64,000 nt of DNA from Siphonodentalium dalli (taxonomy: Eukaryota; Mollusca; Scaphopoda; Gadilida; Siphonodentaliidae): positions 240,415,530 to 240,479,529 of the forward strand of contig CP136065.1 in the NCBI GenBank assembly GCA_032622095.1. The letters are read 5' to 3'. The number at the start of each line of letters is the position of its first letter. Positions within the stretch are counted from its first letter, which is position 1. Shown here one piece after another: positions 1 through 15,000 of this stretch. A program made the translations under genes and the position numbers. The notes beneath the pieces were generated by a model that saw only the letters and a program-made list of their open reading frames with translations, ran no database searches and was not told where the DNA came from.

Positions 1-3000
1 TGTAAGAGAAACAGGGTTCAGAACGATAAGGCGATCATGGTATGACTATCCACTGTAATAGAAGCAGGGTTAAGAATGATAAGGCGATCACGGTATGACT
101 ATCGACTGTAAGAGAAGCAGGGTTCAGAATGATAAGGCGATCATTGTATGACTATCGACTGTAAGAGAAGCATGGTTAAGAATGATAAGGCGATCATGGT
201 ATGACTATCCACTGAAAGAGAAGCAGGGTTAAGAATGATAAGGCGATCATGGTATGACTATCCACTGTAAGAGAAGCAGGGTTAAGAATGATAAGGTGAT
301 CACGGTATGACTATCGACTGTAAGAGAAGCAGGGTTAAGAATGATAAGGTGATCATGGTATGACTATCCACTGTAAGAGAAGCAGGGTTCAGAATGATAA
401 GGCGATCACGGTATGACTATCGACTGTAAGAGAAGCAGGGTTAAGAATGATAAGGTGATCATGGTATGACTATCCACTGTAAGATAAGCAGGGTTCAGAA
501 TGATAAGGCGAACATGGTATGACAATCGACTGTAAGAGAAGCAGGTATCAGAATGATAAGACGATCATGGTATGACTATCGACTGTAAGAGAAGCAGGGT
601 TCAGAATGATAAGGCGATCACGGTATGACTATCGACTGTAAGAGAAACAGGGTTCAGAACGATAAGGCGATCATGGTATGACTATCCACTGTAAGAGAAG
701 CAGGGTTAAGAATGATAAGGCGATCACGGTATGACTATCGACTGTAAGAGAAGCAGGGTTCAGAATGATAAGGCGATCATTGTATGACTATCGACTGTAA
801 GAGAAGCAGGGTTAAGAATGATAAGGCGATCATGGTATGACTATCCACTGAAAGAGAAGCAGGGTTAAGAATGATAAGGCGATCATGGTATGACTATCCA
901 CTGTAAGAGAAGCAGGGTTAAGAATGATAAGGTGATCACGGTATGACTATCGACTGTAAGAGAAGCAGGGTTAAGAATGATAAGGTGATCATGGTATGAC
1001 TATCCACTGTAAGAGAAGCAGGGTTCAGAATGATAAGGCGATCACGGTATGACTATCGACTGTAAGAGAAGCAGGGTTAAGAATGATAAGGTGATCATGG
1101 TATGACTATCCACTGTAAGATAAGCAGGGTTCAGAATGATAAGGCGAACATGGTATGACTATCGACTGTAAGAGAAGCAGGGATCAGAATGATAAGGCGA
1201 TCATGGTATGACTATCGACTGTAAGAGAAGCAGATTTCAGAATGATAAGGCGATCACGGTATGACTATCGACTGTAAGAGAAGCAGGGTTCAGAATGATA
1301 AGGCGATCACGGTATTACTATCGACTGTAAGAGAAGCAGGTATCAGAATGATAAGACGATCATGGTATGACTGTCGACTGTAAGAGAAGCAGGGTTCAGA
1401 ATGATAAGGCGATCGTTGTATTACTATCGACTGTAAGAGAAGCAGGTATCAGAATGATAAGACGATCATGATATGACTATCGACTGTAAGAGAAGCAGGT
1501 ATCAGAATGATAAGGCGATCATGGTATGACTATCGACTGTAAGAGAAGCAGGGTTCAGAATGATAAGGCGATCGTGGTATGACTATCGACTGTAAGAGAT
1601 GCAGATTTCAGAATGATAAGGCGATACGGTATGACTATCGACTGTAAGAGAAGCAGGTATCAGAATGATAAGGCGATCATTGTATGACTATCGACTGTAA
1701 GAGAAGCAGGGTTCAGAATGATAAGGCGATCATGGTATGACTATCGAGTGTAAGAGAAGCAGGTATCAGAATGATAAGTCGATCATGGTATGACTATCGA
1801 GTGTAAGAGGAACAGGTATCAGAATGATAAGGCGATCACGGTATGACTATCGACTGTAAGAGAAGCAGGGTTCAGAATGATAAGGCGATCATGGTACGAC
1901 TATCGACTGTAAGAGAAGCAGGTATCAGAATGATAAGGCGATCATGGTATGACTATCGACTGTAAGAGAAGCAGGTATCAGAATGATAAGACGATCATGA
2001 TATGACTATCGACTGTAAGAGAAGCAGGTATCAGAATGATAAGGCGATCATGGTATGACTATCGACTGTAAGAGAAGCAGGTATCAGAATGATAAGACGA
2101 TCATGATATGACTATCGACTGTAAGAGAAGCAGGTATCAGAATGATAAGACGATCATGGTATGATTATCGAGTGTAAGATAAGCAGGGTTCAGAATGATA
2201 AGGCGATCATGGTATGACTATCGACTGTAAGAGAAGCAGGTATCAGAATGATAAGACGATCATGATATGACTATCGACTGTAAGAGAAGCAGGTATCAGA
2301 ATGATAAGACGATCATGATATGACTATCGACTGTAAGAGAAGCAGGTATCAGAATGATAAGGCGATCATGGTATGACTATCGACTGTAAGAGATGCAGAT
2401 TTCAGAATGATAAGGCGATCACGGTATGACTATCGACTGTGAGAGAAGCAGGTATCAGAATGATAAGACGATCATGATATGACTATCGACTATAAGAGAA
2501 GCAGGTATCAGAATGATAAGACGATCATGATATGACTATCGACTGTAAGAGAAGCAGGTATCAGAATGATAAGACGATCATGATATGACTATCGACTGTA
2601 AGAGAAGCAGGTATCAGAATGATAAGACGATCATGATATGACTATCGACTGTAAGAGAAGCAGGTATCAGAATGATAAGGCGATCATGGTATGACTATCG
2701 ACTGTAAGAGATGCAGATTTCAGAATGATAAGGCGATCACGGTATGACTATCGACTGTAAGAGAAGCAGGGATCAGAATGATAAGGCGATCATGGTATGA
2801 CTATCGACTGTAAGAGAAGCAGGTATCAGAATGATAAGACGATCATTGTATGACTATCGACTGTAAGAGAAGCAGGGATCAGAATGATAAGGCGATCATG
2901 GTATGACTATCGACTGTAAGAGAAGCAGGTATCAGAATGATAAGGCGATCATGGTATGACTATCGACTGTAAGAGAAGCAGGGATCAGAATGATAAGGCG

Positions 3001-6000
3001 ATCATGGTAAGACTATCCACTGAAAGAGAAGCAGGAATCAGAATGATAAGGCGATCATGGTATGACTATCGACTGTAAGAGAAGCAGGGTTAAGAATGAT
3101 AAGGCGATCACGGTATGACTATCGACTGTAAGAGAAGCAGGGATCAGAATGATAAGGCGATCATGGTATGACTATCGACTGTAAGAGAAGCAGGGTTAAG
3201 AATGATAAGGCGATCACGGTATGACTATCGACTGTAAGAGAAGCAGGGTTCAGAATGATAAGTCGATCATGGTATGACTATCGACTGTAAGAGAAGCAGG
3301 GTTCAGAATGATAAGGCGATCACGGTATGACTATCGACTGTAAGAGAAACAGGGTTCAGAACGATAAGGCGATCATGGTATGACTATCCACTGTAAGAGA
3401 AGCAGGGTTCAGAATGATAAGGCGATCACGGTATGACTATCGACTGTAAGAGAAGCAGGTATCAGAATGATAAGGCGATCATGGTATGACTATCGACTGT
3501 AAGAGATGCAGATTTCAGAATGATAAGGCGATCACGGTATGACTATCGACTGTAAGAGAAGCAGGGATCAGAATGATAAGGCGATCATGGTATGACTATC
3601 GACTGTAAGAGAAGCAGGGTTAAGAATGATAAGGCGATCACGGTATGACTATCGACTGTAAGAGAAGCAGGGTTCAGAATGATAAGGCGATCACGGTATG
3701 ACTATCGACTGTAAGAGAAGCAGGGTTAAGAATGATAAGGCGATCACGGTATGACTATCGACTGTAAGAAAAACAGGGTTCAGAACGATAAGGCGATCAT
3801 GGTATGACTATCCACTGTAAGAGAAGCAGGGTTAAGAATGATAAGGCGATCACGGTATGACTATCGACTGTAAGAGAAGCAGGGTTCAGAATGATAAGGC
3901 GATCACGGTATGACTATCGACTGTAAGAGAAACAGGGTTCAGAACGATAAGGCGATCATGGTATGACTATCCACTGTAAGAGAAGCAGGGTTAAGAATGA
4001 TAAGGCGATCACGGTATGACTATCGACTGTAAGAGAAGCAGGGTTCAGAATGATAAGGCGATCATTGTATGACTATCGACTGTAAGAGAAGCAGGGTTAA
4101 GAATGATAAGGCGATCATGGTATGACTATCCACTGAAAGAGAAGCAGGGTTAAGAATGATAAGGCGATCATGGTATGACTATCCACTGTAAGAGAAGCAG
4201 GGTTAAGAATGATAAGGTGATCACGGTATGACTATCGACTGTAAGAGAAGCAGGATTAAGAATGATAAGGTGATCATGGTATGACTATCCACTGTAAGAG
4301 AAGCAGGGTTCAGAATGATAAGGCGATCACGGTATGACTATCGACTGTAAGAGAAGCAGGGTTAAGAATGATAAGGTGATCATGGTATGACTATCCACTG
4401 TAAGATAAGCAGGGTTCAGAATGATAAGGCGAACATGGTATGACAATCGACTGTAAGAGAAGCAGGTATCAGAATGATAAGACGATCATGGTATGACTAT
4501 CGACTGTAAGAGAAACAGGTATCAGAATGATAAGGCGATCATGGTATGACTATCGACTGTAAGAGAAGCAAGGTTAAGAATGATAAGGCGATCATGGTAT
4601 GACTATCGACTGTAAGAGAAGCAGGTATCAGAATGATAAGGCGATCATGGTATGACTATCGACTGTAAGAGAAACAGGGTTCATAATGATAAGGCGATCA
4701 TGGTATGACTATCGACTATAAGAGAAGCAGGGATCAAAATGATAAGTCGATCATGGTATGACTATCGACTGTAAGAGAAGCAGGGTTCAGAATGATAAGG
4801 CGATCATTGTATGACTATCGACTGTAAGAGAAGCAGGGATCAGAATGATAAGGCGATCATGGTATGACTATCGACTGTAAGAGAAGCAGGGTTCAGAATG
4901 ATAAGGCGATCACGGTATGACTATCGACTGTAAGAGAAGCAGGTATCAGAATGATAAGGCGATCATGGTATGACTATCGACTGTAAGAGATGCAGATTTC
5001 AGAATGATAAGGCGATCACGGTATGACTATCGACTGTAAGAGAAGCAGGGATCAGAATGATAAAGCGATCATGGTATGACTATCGACTGTAAGAGAAGCA
5101 GGTATCAGAATGATAAGACGATCATTGTATGACTATCGACTGTAAGAGAAGCAGGGATCAGAATGATAAGGCGATTATGGTATGACTATCGACTGTAAGA
5201 GAAGCAGGTATCAGAATGATAAGGCGATCATGGTATGACTATCGACTGTAAGAGAAGCAGGGATCAGAATGATAAGGCGATCATGGTATGACTATCCACT
5301 GAAAGAGAAGCAGGAATCAGAATGATAAGGCGATCATGGTATGACTATCGACTGTAAGAGAAGCAGGGTTCAGAATGATAAGGCGATCATTGTATGACTA
5401 TCGACTGTAAGAGAAGCAGGGTTAAGAATGATAAGGCGATCATGGTATGACTATCCACTGAAAGAGAAGCAGGGTTAAGAATGATAAGGCGATCATGGTA
5501 TGACTATCCACTGTAAGAGAAGCAGGGTTAAGAATGATAAGGTGATCACGGTATGACTATCGACTGTAAGAGAAGCAGGGTTAAGAATGATAAGGTGATC
5601 ATGGTATGACTATCCACTGTAAGAGAAGCAGGGTTCAGAATGATAAGGCGATCACGGTATGACTATCGACTGTAAGAGAAGCAGGGTTAAGAATGATAAG
5701 GTGATCATGGTATGACTATCCACTGTAAGATAAGCAGGGTTCAGAATGATAAGGCGAACATGGTATGACAATCGACTGTAAGAGAAGCAGGTATCAGAAT
5801 GATAAGATGATCATGGTATGACTATCGACTGTAAGAGAAACAGGTATCAGAATGATAAGGCGATCATGGTATGACTATCGACTGTAAGAGAAGCAGGGAT
5901 CAGAATGATAAGGCGATCATGGTATGACTATCGACTGTAAGAGAAGCAGGGATCAGAATGATAAGGCGATCATGGTATGACTATCGACTGTAAGAGAAAC

Positions 6001-9000
6001 AGGTATCACAATGATAAGGCGATCATGGTATGACTATCGACTGTAAGAGAAACAGGTATCAGAATGATAAGGCGATCATGGTATGACTATCGACTGTAAG
6101 AGAAGCAGGGTTAAGAATGATAAGGCGATCATGGTATGACTATCGACTGTAAGAGAAGCAGGTATCAGAATGATAAGGCGATCATGGTATGACTATCGAC
6201 TGTAAGAGAAACAGGGTTCATAATGATAAGGCGATCATGGTATGACTATCGACTATAAGAGAAGCAGGGATCAGAATGATAAGGCGATCATGGTATGACT
6301 ATCGACTATAAGAGAAGCAGGGATCAGAATGATAAGTCGATCATGGTATGACTATCGACTGTAAGAGAAGCAGGGTTCAGAATGATAAGGCGATCATTGT
6401 ATGACTATCGACTGTAAGAGAAGCAGGGATCAGAATGATAAGGCGATCATGGTATGACTATCGACTGTAAGAGAAGCAGGGTTCAGAATGATAAGGCGAT
6501 CACGGTATGACTATCGACTGTAAGAGAAGCAGGTATCAGAATGATAAGGCGATCATGGTATGACTATCGACTGTAAGAGATGCAGATTTCAGAATGATAA
6601 GGCGATCACGGTATGACTATCGACTGTAAGAGAAGCAGGGATCAGAATGATAAAGCGATCATGGTATGACTATCGACTGTAAGAGAAGCAGGTATCAGAA
6701 TGATAAGACGATCATTGTATGACTATCGACTGTAAGAGAAGCAGGGATCAGAATGATAAGGCGATTATGGTATGACTATCGACTGTAAGAGAAGCAGGTA
6801 TCAGAATGATAAGGCGATCATGGTATGACTATCGACTGTAAGAGAAGCAGGGATCAGAATGATAAGGCGATCATGGTATGACTATCCACTGAAAGAGAAG
6901 CAGGAATCAGAATGATAAGGCGATCATGGTATGACTATCGACTGTAAGAGAAGCAGGGTTAAGAATGATAAGGCGATCACGGTATGACTATCGACTGTAA
7001 GAGAAGCAGGGATCAGAATGATAAGGCGATCATGGTATGACTATCGACTGTAAGAGAAGCAGGATTAAGAATGATAAGGCGATCACGGTATGACTATCGA
7101 CTGTAAGAGAAGCAGGGTTCAGAATGATAAGGCGATCACGGTATGACTATCGACTGTAAGAGAAGCAGGGTTAAGAATGATAAGGCGATCACGGTATGAC
7201 TATCGATTGTAAGAGAAACAGGGTTCAGAACGATAAGGCGATCATGGTATGACTATCCACTGTAAGAGAAGCAGGGATCAGAATGATAAGGCGATCATGG
7301 TATGACTATCCACTGAAAGAGAAGAAGGAATCAGAATGATAAGGCGATCATGGTATGACTATCGACTGTAAGAGAAGCAGGGTTAAGAATGATAAGGCGA
7401 TCACGGTATGACTATCGACTGTAAGAGAAGCAGGGATCAGAATGATAAGGCGATCATGGTATGACTATCGACTGTAAGAGAAGCAGGGTTAAGAATGATA
7501 AGGCGATCACGGTATGACTATCGACTGTAAGAGAAGCAGGGTTCAGAATGATAAGGCGATCACGGTATGACTATCGACTGTAAGAGAAGCAGGGTTAAGA
7601 ATGATAAGGCGATCACGGTATGACTATCGACTGTAAGAGAAACAGGGTTCAGAACGATAAGGCGATCATGGTATGACTATCCACTGTAAGAGAAGCAGGG
7701 TTAAGAATGATAAGGCGATCACGGTATGACTATCGACTGTAAGAGAAGCAGGGTTCAGAATGATAAGGCGATCACGGTATGACTATCGACTGTAAGAGAA
7801 ACAGGGTTCAGAACGATAAGGCGATCATGGTATGACTATCCACTGTAAGAGAAGCAGGGTTAAGAATGATAAGGCGATCACGGTATGACTATCGACTGTA
7901 AGAGAAGCAGGGTTCAGAATGATAAGGCGATCATTGTATGACTATCGACTGTAAGAGAAGCAGGGTTAAGAATGATAAGGCGATCATGGTATGACTATCC
8001 ACTGAAAGAGAAGCAGGGTTAAGAATGATAAGGTGATCACGGTATGACTATCGACTGTAAGAGAAGCAGGGTTAAGAATGATAAGGTGATCATGGTATGA
8101 CTATCCACTGTAAGAGAAGCAGGGTTCAGAATGATAAGGCGATCACGGTATGACTATCGACTGTAAGAGAAGCAGGGTTAAGAATGATAAGGTGATCATG
8201 GTATGACTATCCACTGTAAGATAAGCAGGGTTCAGAATGATAAGGCGAACATGGTATGACAATCGACTGTAATAGAAGCAGGTATCAGAATGATAAGACG
8301 ATCATGGTATGACTATCGACTGTAAGAGAAACAGGTATCAGAATGATAAGGCGATCATGGTATGACTATCGACTGTAAGAGAAGCAGGGATCAGAATGAT
8401 AAGGCGATCATGGTATGACTATCGACTGTAAGAGAAGCAGGGATCAGAATGATAAGGCGATCATGGTATGACTTTCGACTGTAAGAGAAACAGGTATCAC
8501 AATGATAAGGCGATCATGGTATGACTATCGACCGTAAGAGAAACAGGTATCAGAATGATAAGGCGATCATGGTATGACTATCGACTGTAAGAGAAGCAGG
8601 GTTAAGAATGATAAGGCGATCATGGTATGACTATCCACTGTAAGAGAAGCAGGGTTAAGAATGATAAGGCGATCATGGTATGACTATCGACTGTAAGAGA
8701 AACAGGGTTCATAATGATAAGGCGATCATGGTATGACTATCGACTATAAGAGAAGCAGGGATTGAATGATAAGGCGATCATGGTATGACTATCGACTGTA
8801 AGAGAAGCAGGGTTATGAATGATAAGGCGATCATGGTATGACTATCCACTGAAAGAGAAGCAGGTATCAGAATGATAAGGCGATCATGGTATGACTATCG
8901 ACTGTAAGAGAAGCAGGGATCAGAATGATAAGGCGATCATGGTATGACTTTCGACTGTAAGAGAAACAGGTATCACAATGATAAGGCGATCATGGTATGA

Positions 9001-12000
9001 CTATCGACCGTAAGAGAAACAGGTATCAGAATGATAAGGCGATCATGGTATGACTATCGACTGTAAGAGAAGCAGGGTTAAGAATGATAAGGCGATCATG
9101 GTATGACTATCCACTGTAAGAGAAGCAGGGTTAAGAATGATAAGGCGATCATGGTATGACTATCGACTGTAAGAGAAACAGGGTTCATAATGATAAGGCG
9201 ATCATGGTATGACTATCGACTATAAGAGAAGCAGGGATTGAACGATAAGGCGATCATGGTATGACTATCGACTGTAAGAGAAGCAGGGTTAAGAATGATA
9301 AGGCGATCATGGTATGACTATCCACTGAAAGAGAAGCAGGGTTAAGAATGATAAGGCGATCATGGTATGACTATCCACTGTAAGAGAAGCAGGGTTAAGA
9401 ATGATAAGGTGATCACGGTATGACTATCGACTGTAAGAGAAGCAGGGTTAAGAATGATAAGGTGATCATGGTATGACTATCCACTGTAAGAGAAGCAGGG
9501 TTCAGAATGATAAGGCGATCACGGTATGACTATCGACTGTAAGAGAAGCAGGGTTAAGAATGATAAGGTGATCATGGTATGACTATCCACTGTAAGATAA
9601 GCAGGGTTCAGAATGATAAGGCGAACATGGTATGACAATCGACTGTAAGAGAAGCAGGTATCAGAATGATAAGACGATCATGGTATGACTATCGACTGTA
9701 AGAGAAACAGGTATCAGAATGATAAGGCGATCATGGTATGACTATCGACTGTAAGAGAAGCAGGGATCAGAATGATAAGGCGATCATGGTATGACTATCG
9801 ACTGTAAGAGAAGCAGGGATCAGAATGATAAGGCGATCATGGTATGACTATCGACTGTAAGAGAAACAGGTATCACAATGATAAGGCGATCATGGTATGA
9901 CTATCGACTGTAAGAGAAACAGGTATCAGAATGATAAGGCGATCATGGTATGACTATCGACTGTAAGAGAAGCAAGGTTAAGAATGATAAGGCGATCATG
10001 GTATGACTATCGACTGTAAGAGAAGCAGGTATCAGAATGATAAGGCGATCATGGTATGACTATCGACTGTAAGAGAAACAGGGTTCATAATGATAAGGCG
10101 ATCATGGTATGACTATCGACTATAAGAGAAGCAGGGATCAGAATGATAAGTCGATCATGGTATGACTATCGACTGTAAGAGAAGCAGGGTTCAGAATGAT
10201 AAGGCGATCATTGTATGACTATCGACTGTAAGAGAAGCAGGGATCAGAATGATAAGGCGATCATGGTATGACTATCGACTGTAAGAGAAGCAGGGTTCAG
10301 AATGATAAGGCGATCACGGTATGACTATCGACTGTAAGAGAAGCAGGTATCAGAATGATAAGGCGATCATGGTATGACTATCGACTGTAAGAGATGCAGA
10401 TTTCAGAATGATAAGGCGATCACGGTATGACTATCGACTGTAAGAGAAGCAGGGATCAGAATGATAAAGCGATCATGGTATGACTATCGACTGTAAGAGA
10501 AGCAGGTATCAGAATGATGAGACGATCATTGTATGACTATCGACTGTAAGAGAAGCAGGGATCAGAATGATAAGGCGATTATGGTATGACTATCGACTGT
10601 AAGAGAAGCAGGTATCAGAATGATAAGGCGATCATGGTATGACTATCGACTGTAAGAGAAGCAGGGATCAGAATGATAAGGCGATCATGGTATGACTATC
10701 CACTGAAAGAGAAGCAGGAATCAGAATGATAAGGCGATCATGGTATGACTATCGACTGTAAGAGAAGCAGGGTTCAGAATGATAAGGCGATCATTGTATG
10801 ACTATCGACTGTAAGAGAAGCAGGGTTAAGAATGATAAGGCGATCATGGTATGACTATCCACTGAAAGAGAAGCAGGGTTAAGAATGATAAGGCGATCAT
10901 GGTATGACTATCCACTGTAAGAGAAGCAGGGTTAAGAATGATAAGGTGATCACGGTATGACTATCGACTGTAAGAGAAGCAGGGTTAAGAATGATAAGGT
11001 GATCATGGTATGACTATCCACTGTAAGAGAAGCAGGGTTCAGAATGATAAGGCGATCACGGTATGACTATCGACTGTAAGAGAAGCAGGGTTAAGAATGA
11101 TAAGGTGATCATGGTATGACTATCCACTGTAAGATAAGCAGGGTTCAGAATGATAAGGCGAACATGGTATGACAATCGACTGTAAGAGAAGCAGGTATCA
11201 GAATGATAAGATGATCATGGTATGACTATCGACTGTAAGAGAAACAGGTATCAGAATGATAAGGCGATCATGGTATGACTATCGACTGTAAGAGAAGCAG
11301 GGATCAGAATGATAAGGCGATCATGGTATGACTATCGACTGTAAGAGAAGCAGGGATCAGAATGATAAGGCGATCATGGTATGACTATCGACTGTAAGAG
11401 AAACAGGTATCACAATGATAAGGCGATCATGGTATGACTATCGACTGTAAGAGAAACAGGTATCAGAATGATAAGGCGATCATGGTATGACTATCGACTG
11501 TAAGAGAAGCAGGTATCAGAATGATAAGGCGATCATGGTATGACTATCGACTGTAAGAGAAGCAGGTATCAGAATGATAAGGCGATCATGGTATGACTAT
11601 CGACTGTAAGAGAAACAGGGTTCATAATGATAAGGCGATCATGGTATGACTATCGACTATAAGAGAAGCAGGGATCAGAATGATAAGTCGATCATGGTAT
11701 GACTATCGACTGTAAGAGAAGCAGGGTTCAGAATGATAAGGCGATCATTGTATGACTATCGACTGTAAGAGAAGCAGGGATCAGAATGATAAGGCGATCA
11801 TGGTATGACTATCGACTGTAAGAGAAGCAGGGTTCAGAATGATAAGGCGATCACGGTATGACTATCGACTGTAAGAGAAGCAGGTATCAGAATGATAAGG
11901 CGATCATGGTATGACTATCGACTGTAAGAGATGCAGATTTCAGAATGATAAGGCGATCACGGTATGACTATCGACTGTAAGAGAAGCAGGGATCAGAATG

Positions 12001-15000
12001 ATAAAGCGATCATGGTATGACTATCGACTGTAAGAGAAGCAGGTATCAGAATGATAAGACGATCATTGTATGACTATCGACTGTAAGAGAAGCAGGGATC
12101 AGAATGATAAGGCGATTATGGTATGACTATCGACTGTAAGAGAAGCAGGTATCAGAATGATAAGGCGATCATGGTATGACTATCGACTGTAAGAGAAGCA
12201 GGGATCAGAATGATAAGGCGATCATGGTATGACTATCCACTGAAAGAGAAGCAGGAATCAGAATGATAAGGCGATCATGGTATGACTATCGACTGTAAGA
12301 GAAGCAGGGTTAAGAATGATAAGGCGATCACGGTATGACTATCGACTGTAAGAGAAGCAGGGATCAGAATGATAAGGCGATCATGGTATGACTATCGACT
12401 GTAAGAGAAGCAGGGTTAAGAATGATAAGGCGATCACGGTATGACTATCGACTGTAAGAGAAGCAGGGTTCAGAATGATAAGGCGATCACGGTATGACTA
12501 TCGACTGTAAGAGAAGCAGGGTTAAGAATGATAAGGCGATCACGGTATGACTATCGATTGTAAGAGAAACAGGGTTCAGAACGATAAGGCGATCATGGTA
12601 TGACTATCCACTGTAAGAGAAGCAGGGATCAGAATGATAAGGCGATCATGGTATGACTATCCACTGAAAGAGAAGAAGGAATCAGAATGATAAGGCGATC
12701 ATGGTATGACTATCGACTGTAAGAGAAGCAGGGTTAAGAATGATAAGGCGATCACGGTATGACTATCGACTGTAAGAGAAGCAGGGATCAGAATGATAAG
12801 GCGATCATGGTATGACTATCGACTGTAAGAGAAGCAGGGTTAAGAATGATAAGGCGATCACGGTATGACTATCGACTGTAAGAGAAGCAGGGTTCAGAAT
12901 GATAAGGCGATCACGGTATGACTATCGACTGTAAGAGAAGCAGGGTTAAGAATGATAAGGCGATCACGGTATGACTATCGACTGTAAGAGAAACAGGGTT
13001 CAGAACGATAAGGCGATCATGGTATGACTATCCACTGTAAGAGAAGCAGGGTTAAGAATGATAAGGCGATCACGGTATGACTATCGACTGTAAGAGAAGC
13101 AGGGTTCAGAATGATAAGGCGATCACGGTATGACTATCGACTGTAAGAGAAACAGGGTTCAGAACGATAAGGCGATCATGGTATGACTATCCACTGTAAG
13201 AGAAGCAGGGTTAAGAATGATAAGGCGATCACGGTATGACTATCGACTGTAAGAGAAGCAGGGTTCAGAATGATAAGGCGATCATTGTATGACTATCGAC
13301 TGTAAGAGAAGCAGGGTTAAGAATGATAAGGCGATCATGGTATGACTATCCACTGAAAGAGAAGCAGGGTTAAGAATGATAAGGTGATCACGGTATGACT
13401 ATCGACTGTAAGAGAAGCAGGGTTAAGAATGATAAGGTGATCATGGTATGACTATCCACTGTAAGAGAAGCAGGGTTCAGAATGATAAGGCGATCACGGT
13501 ATGACTATCGACTGTAAGAGAAGCAGGGTTAAGAATGATAAGGTGATCATGGTATGACTATCCACTGTAAGATAAGCAGGGTTCAGAATGATAAGGCGAA
13601 CATGGTATGACAATCGACTGTAATAGAAGCAGGTATCAGAATGATAAGACGATCATGGTATGACTATCGACTGTAAGAGAAACAGGTATCAGAATGATAA
13701 GGCGATCATGGTATGACTATCGACTGTAAGAGAAGCAGGGATCAGAATGATAAGGCGATCATGGTATGACTATCGACTGTAAGAGAAGCAGGGATCAGAA
13801 TGATAAGGCGATCATGGTATGACTTTCGACTGTAAGAGAAACAGGTATCACAATGATAAGGCGATCATGGTATGACTATCGACCGTAAGAGAAACAGGTA
13901 TCAGAATGATAAGGCGATCATGGTATGACTATCGACTGTAAGAGAAGCAGGGTTAAGAATGATAAGGCGATCATGGTATGACTATCCACTGTAAGAGAAG
14001 CAGGGTTAAGAATGATAAGGCGATCATGGTATGACTATCGACTGTAAGAGAAACAGGGTTCATAATGATAAGGCGATCATGGTATGACTATCGACTATAA
14101 GAGAAGCAGGGATTGAATGATAAGGCGATCATGGTATGACTATCGACTGTAAGAGAAGCAGGGTTCAGAATGATAAGGCGATCATTGTATGACTATCGAC
14201 TGTAAGAGAAGCAGGGATCAGAATGATAAGGCGATCATGGTATGACTATCGACTGTAAGAGAAGCAGGGTTCAGAATGATAAGGCGATCACGGTATGACT
14301 ATCGACTGTAAGAGAAGCAGGGATCAGAATGATAAGGCGATCATGGTATGACTATCGACTGTAAGAGAAGCAGGTATCAGAATGATAAGTCGATCATGGT
14401 ATGACTATCGACTGTAAGAGAAGCAGGGATCAGAATGATAAGGCGATCATGGTATGACTATCGATTGTAAGAGAAGCAGGGATCAGAATGATAAGACGAT
14501 CATGGTATGACTATCGACTGTAAGAGAAGCAGGGTTCAGATTGATAAGACGATCATTGTATGACTATCGACTGTAAGAGAAGCAGATTTCAGAATGATAA
14601 GGCGATCATGGTATGACTATCGACTGTAAGAGAAGCAGGTATCAGAATGATAAGGCGATCACGGTATGACTATCGACTGTAAGAGAAGCAGGGATCAGAA
14701 TGATAAGGCGATCATGGTATGACTATCGACTGTAAGAGAAGCAGGGTTAAGAATGATAAGGCGATCACGGAATGACTATCGACTGTAAGAGAAGCAGGGT
14801 TAAGAATGATAAGGCGATCATGATATGACTATCCACTGTAAGAGAAGCAGGGATCAGAATGATAAGGCGATCATGGTATGACTATCCACTGTAAGAGAAG
14901 CAGGGATCAGAATGATAAGGCGATCATGGTATGACTATCGACTGTAAGAGAAGCAGGTATCAGAATGATAAGGCGAGCATGGTCTGACTATCGACTGTAA

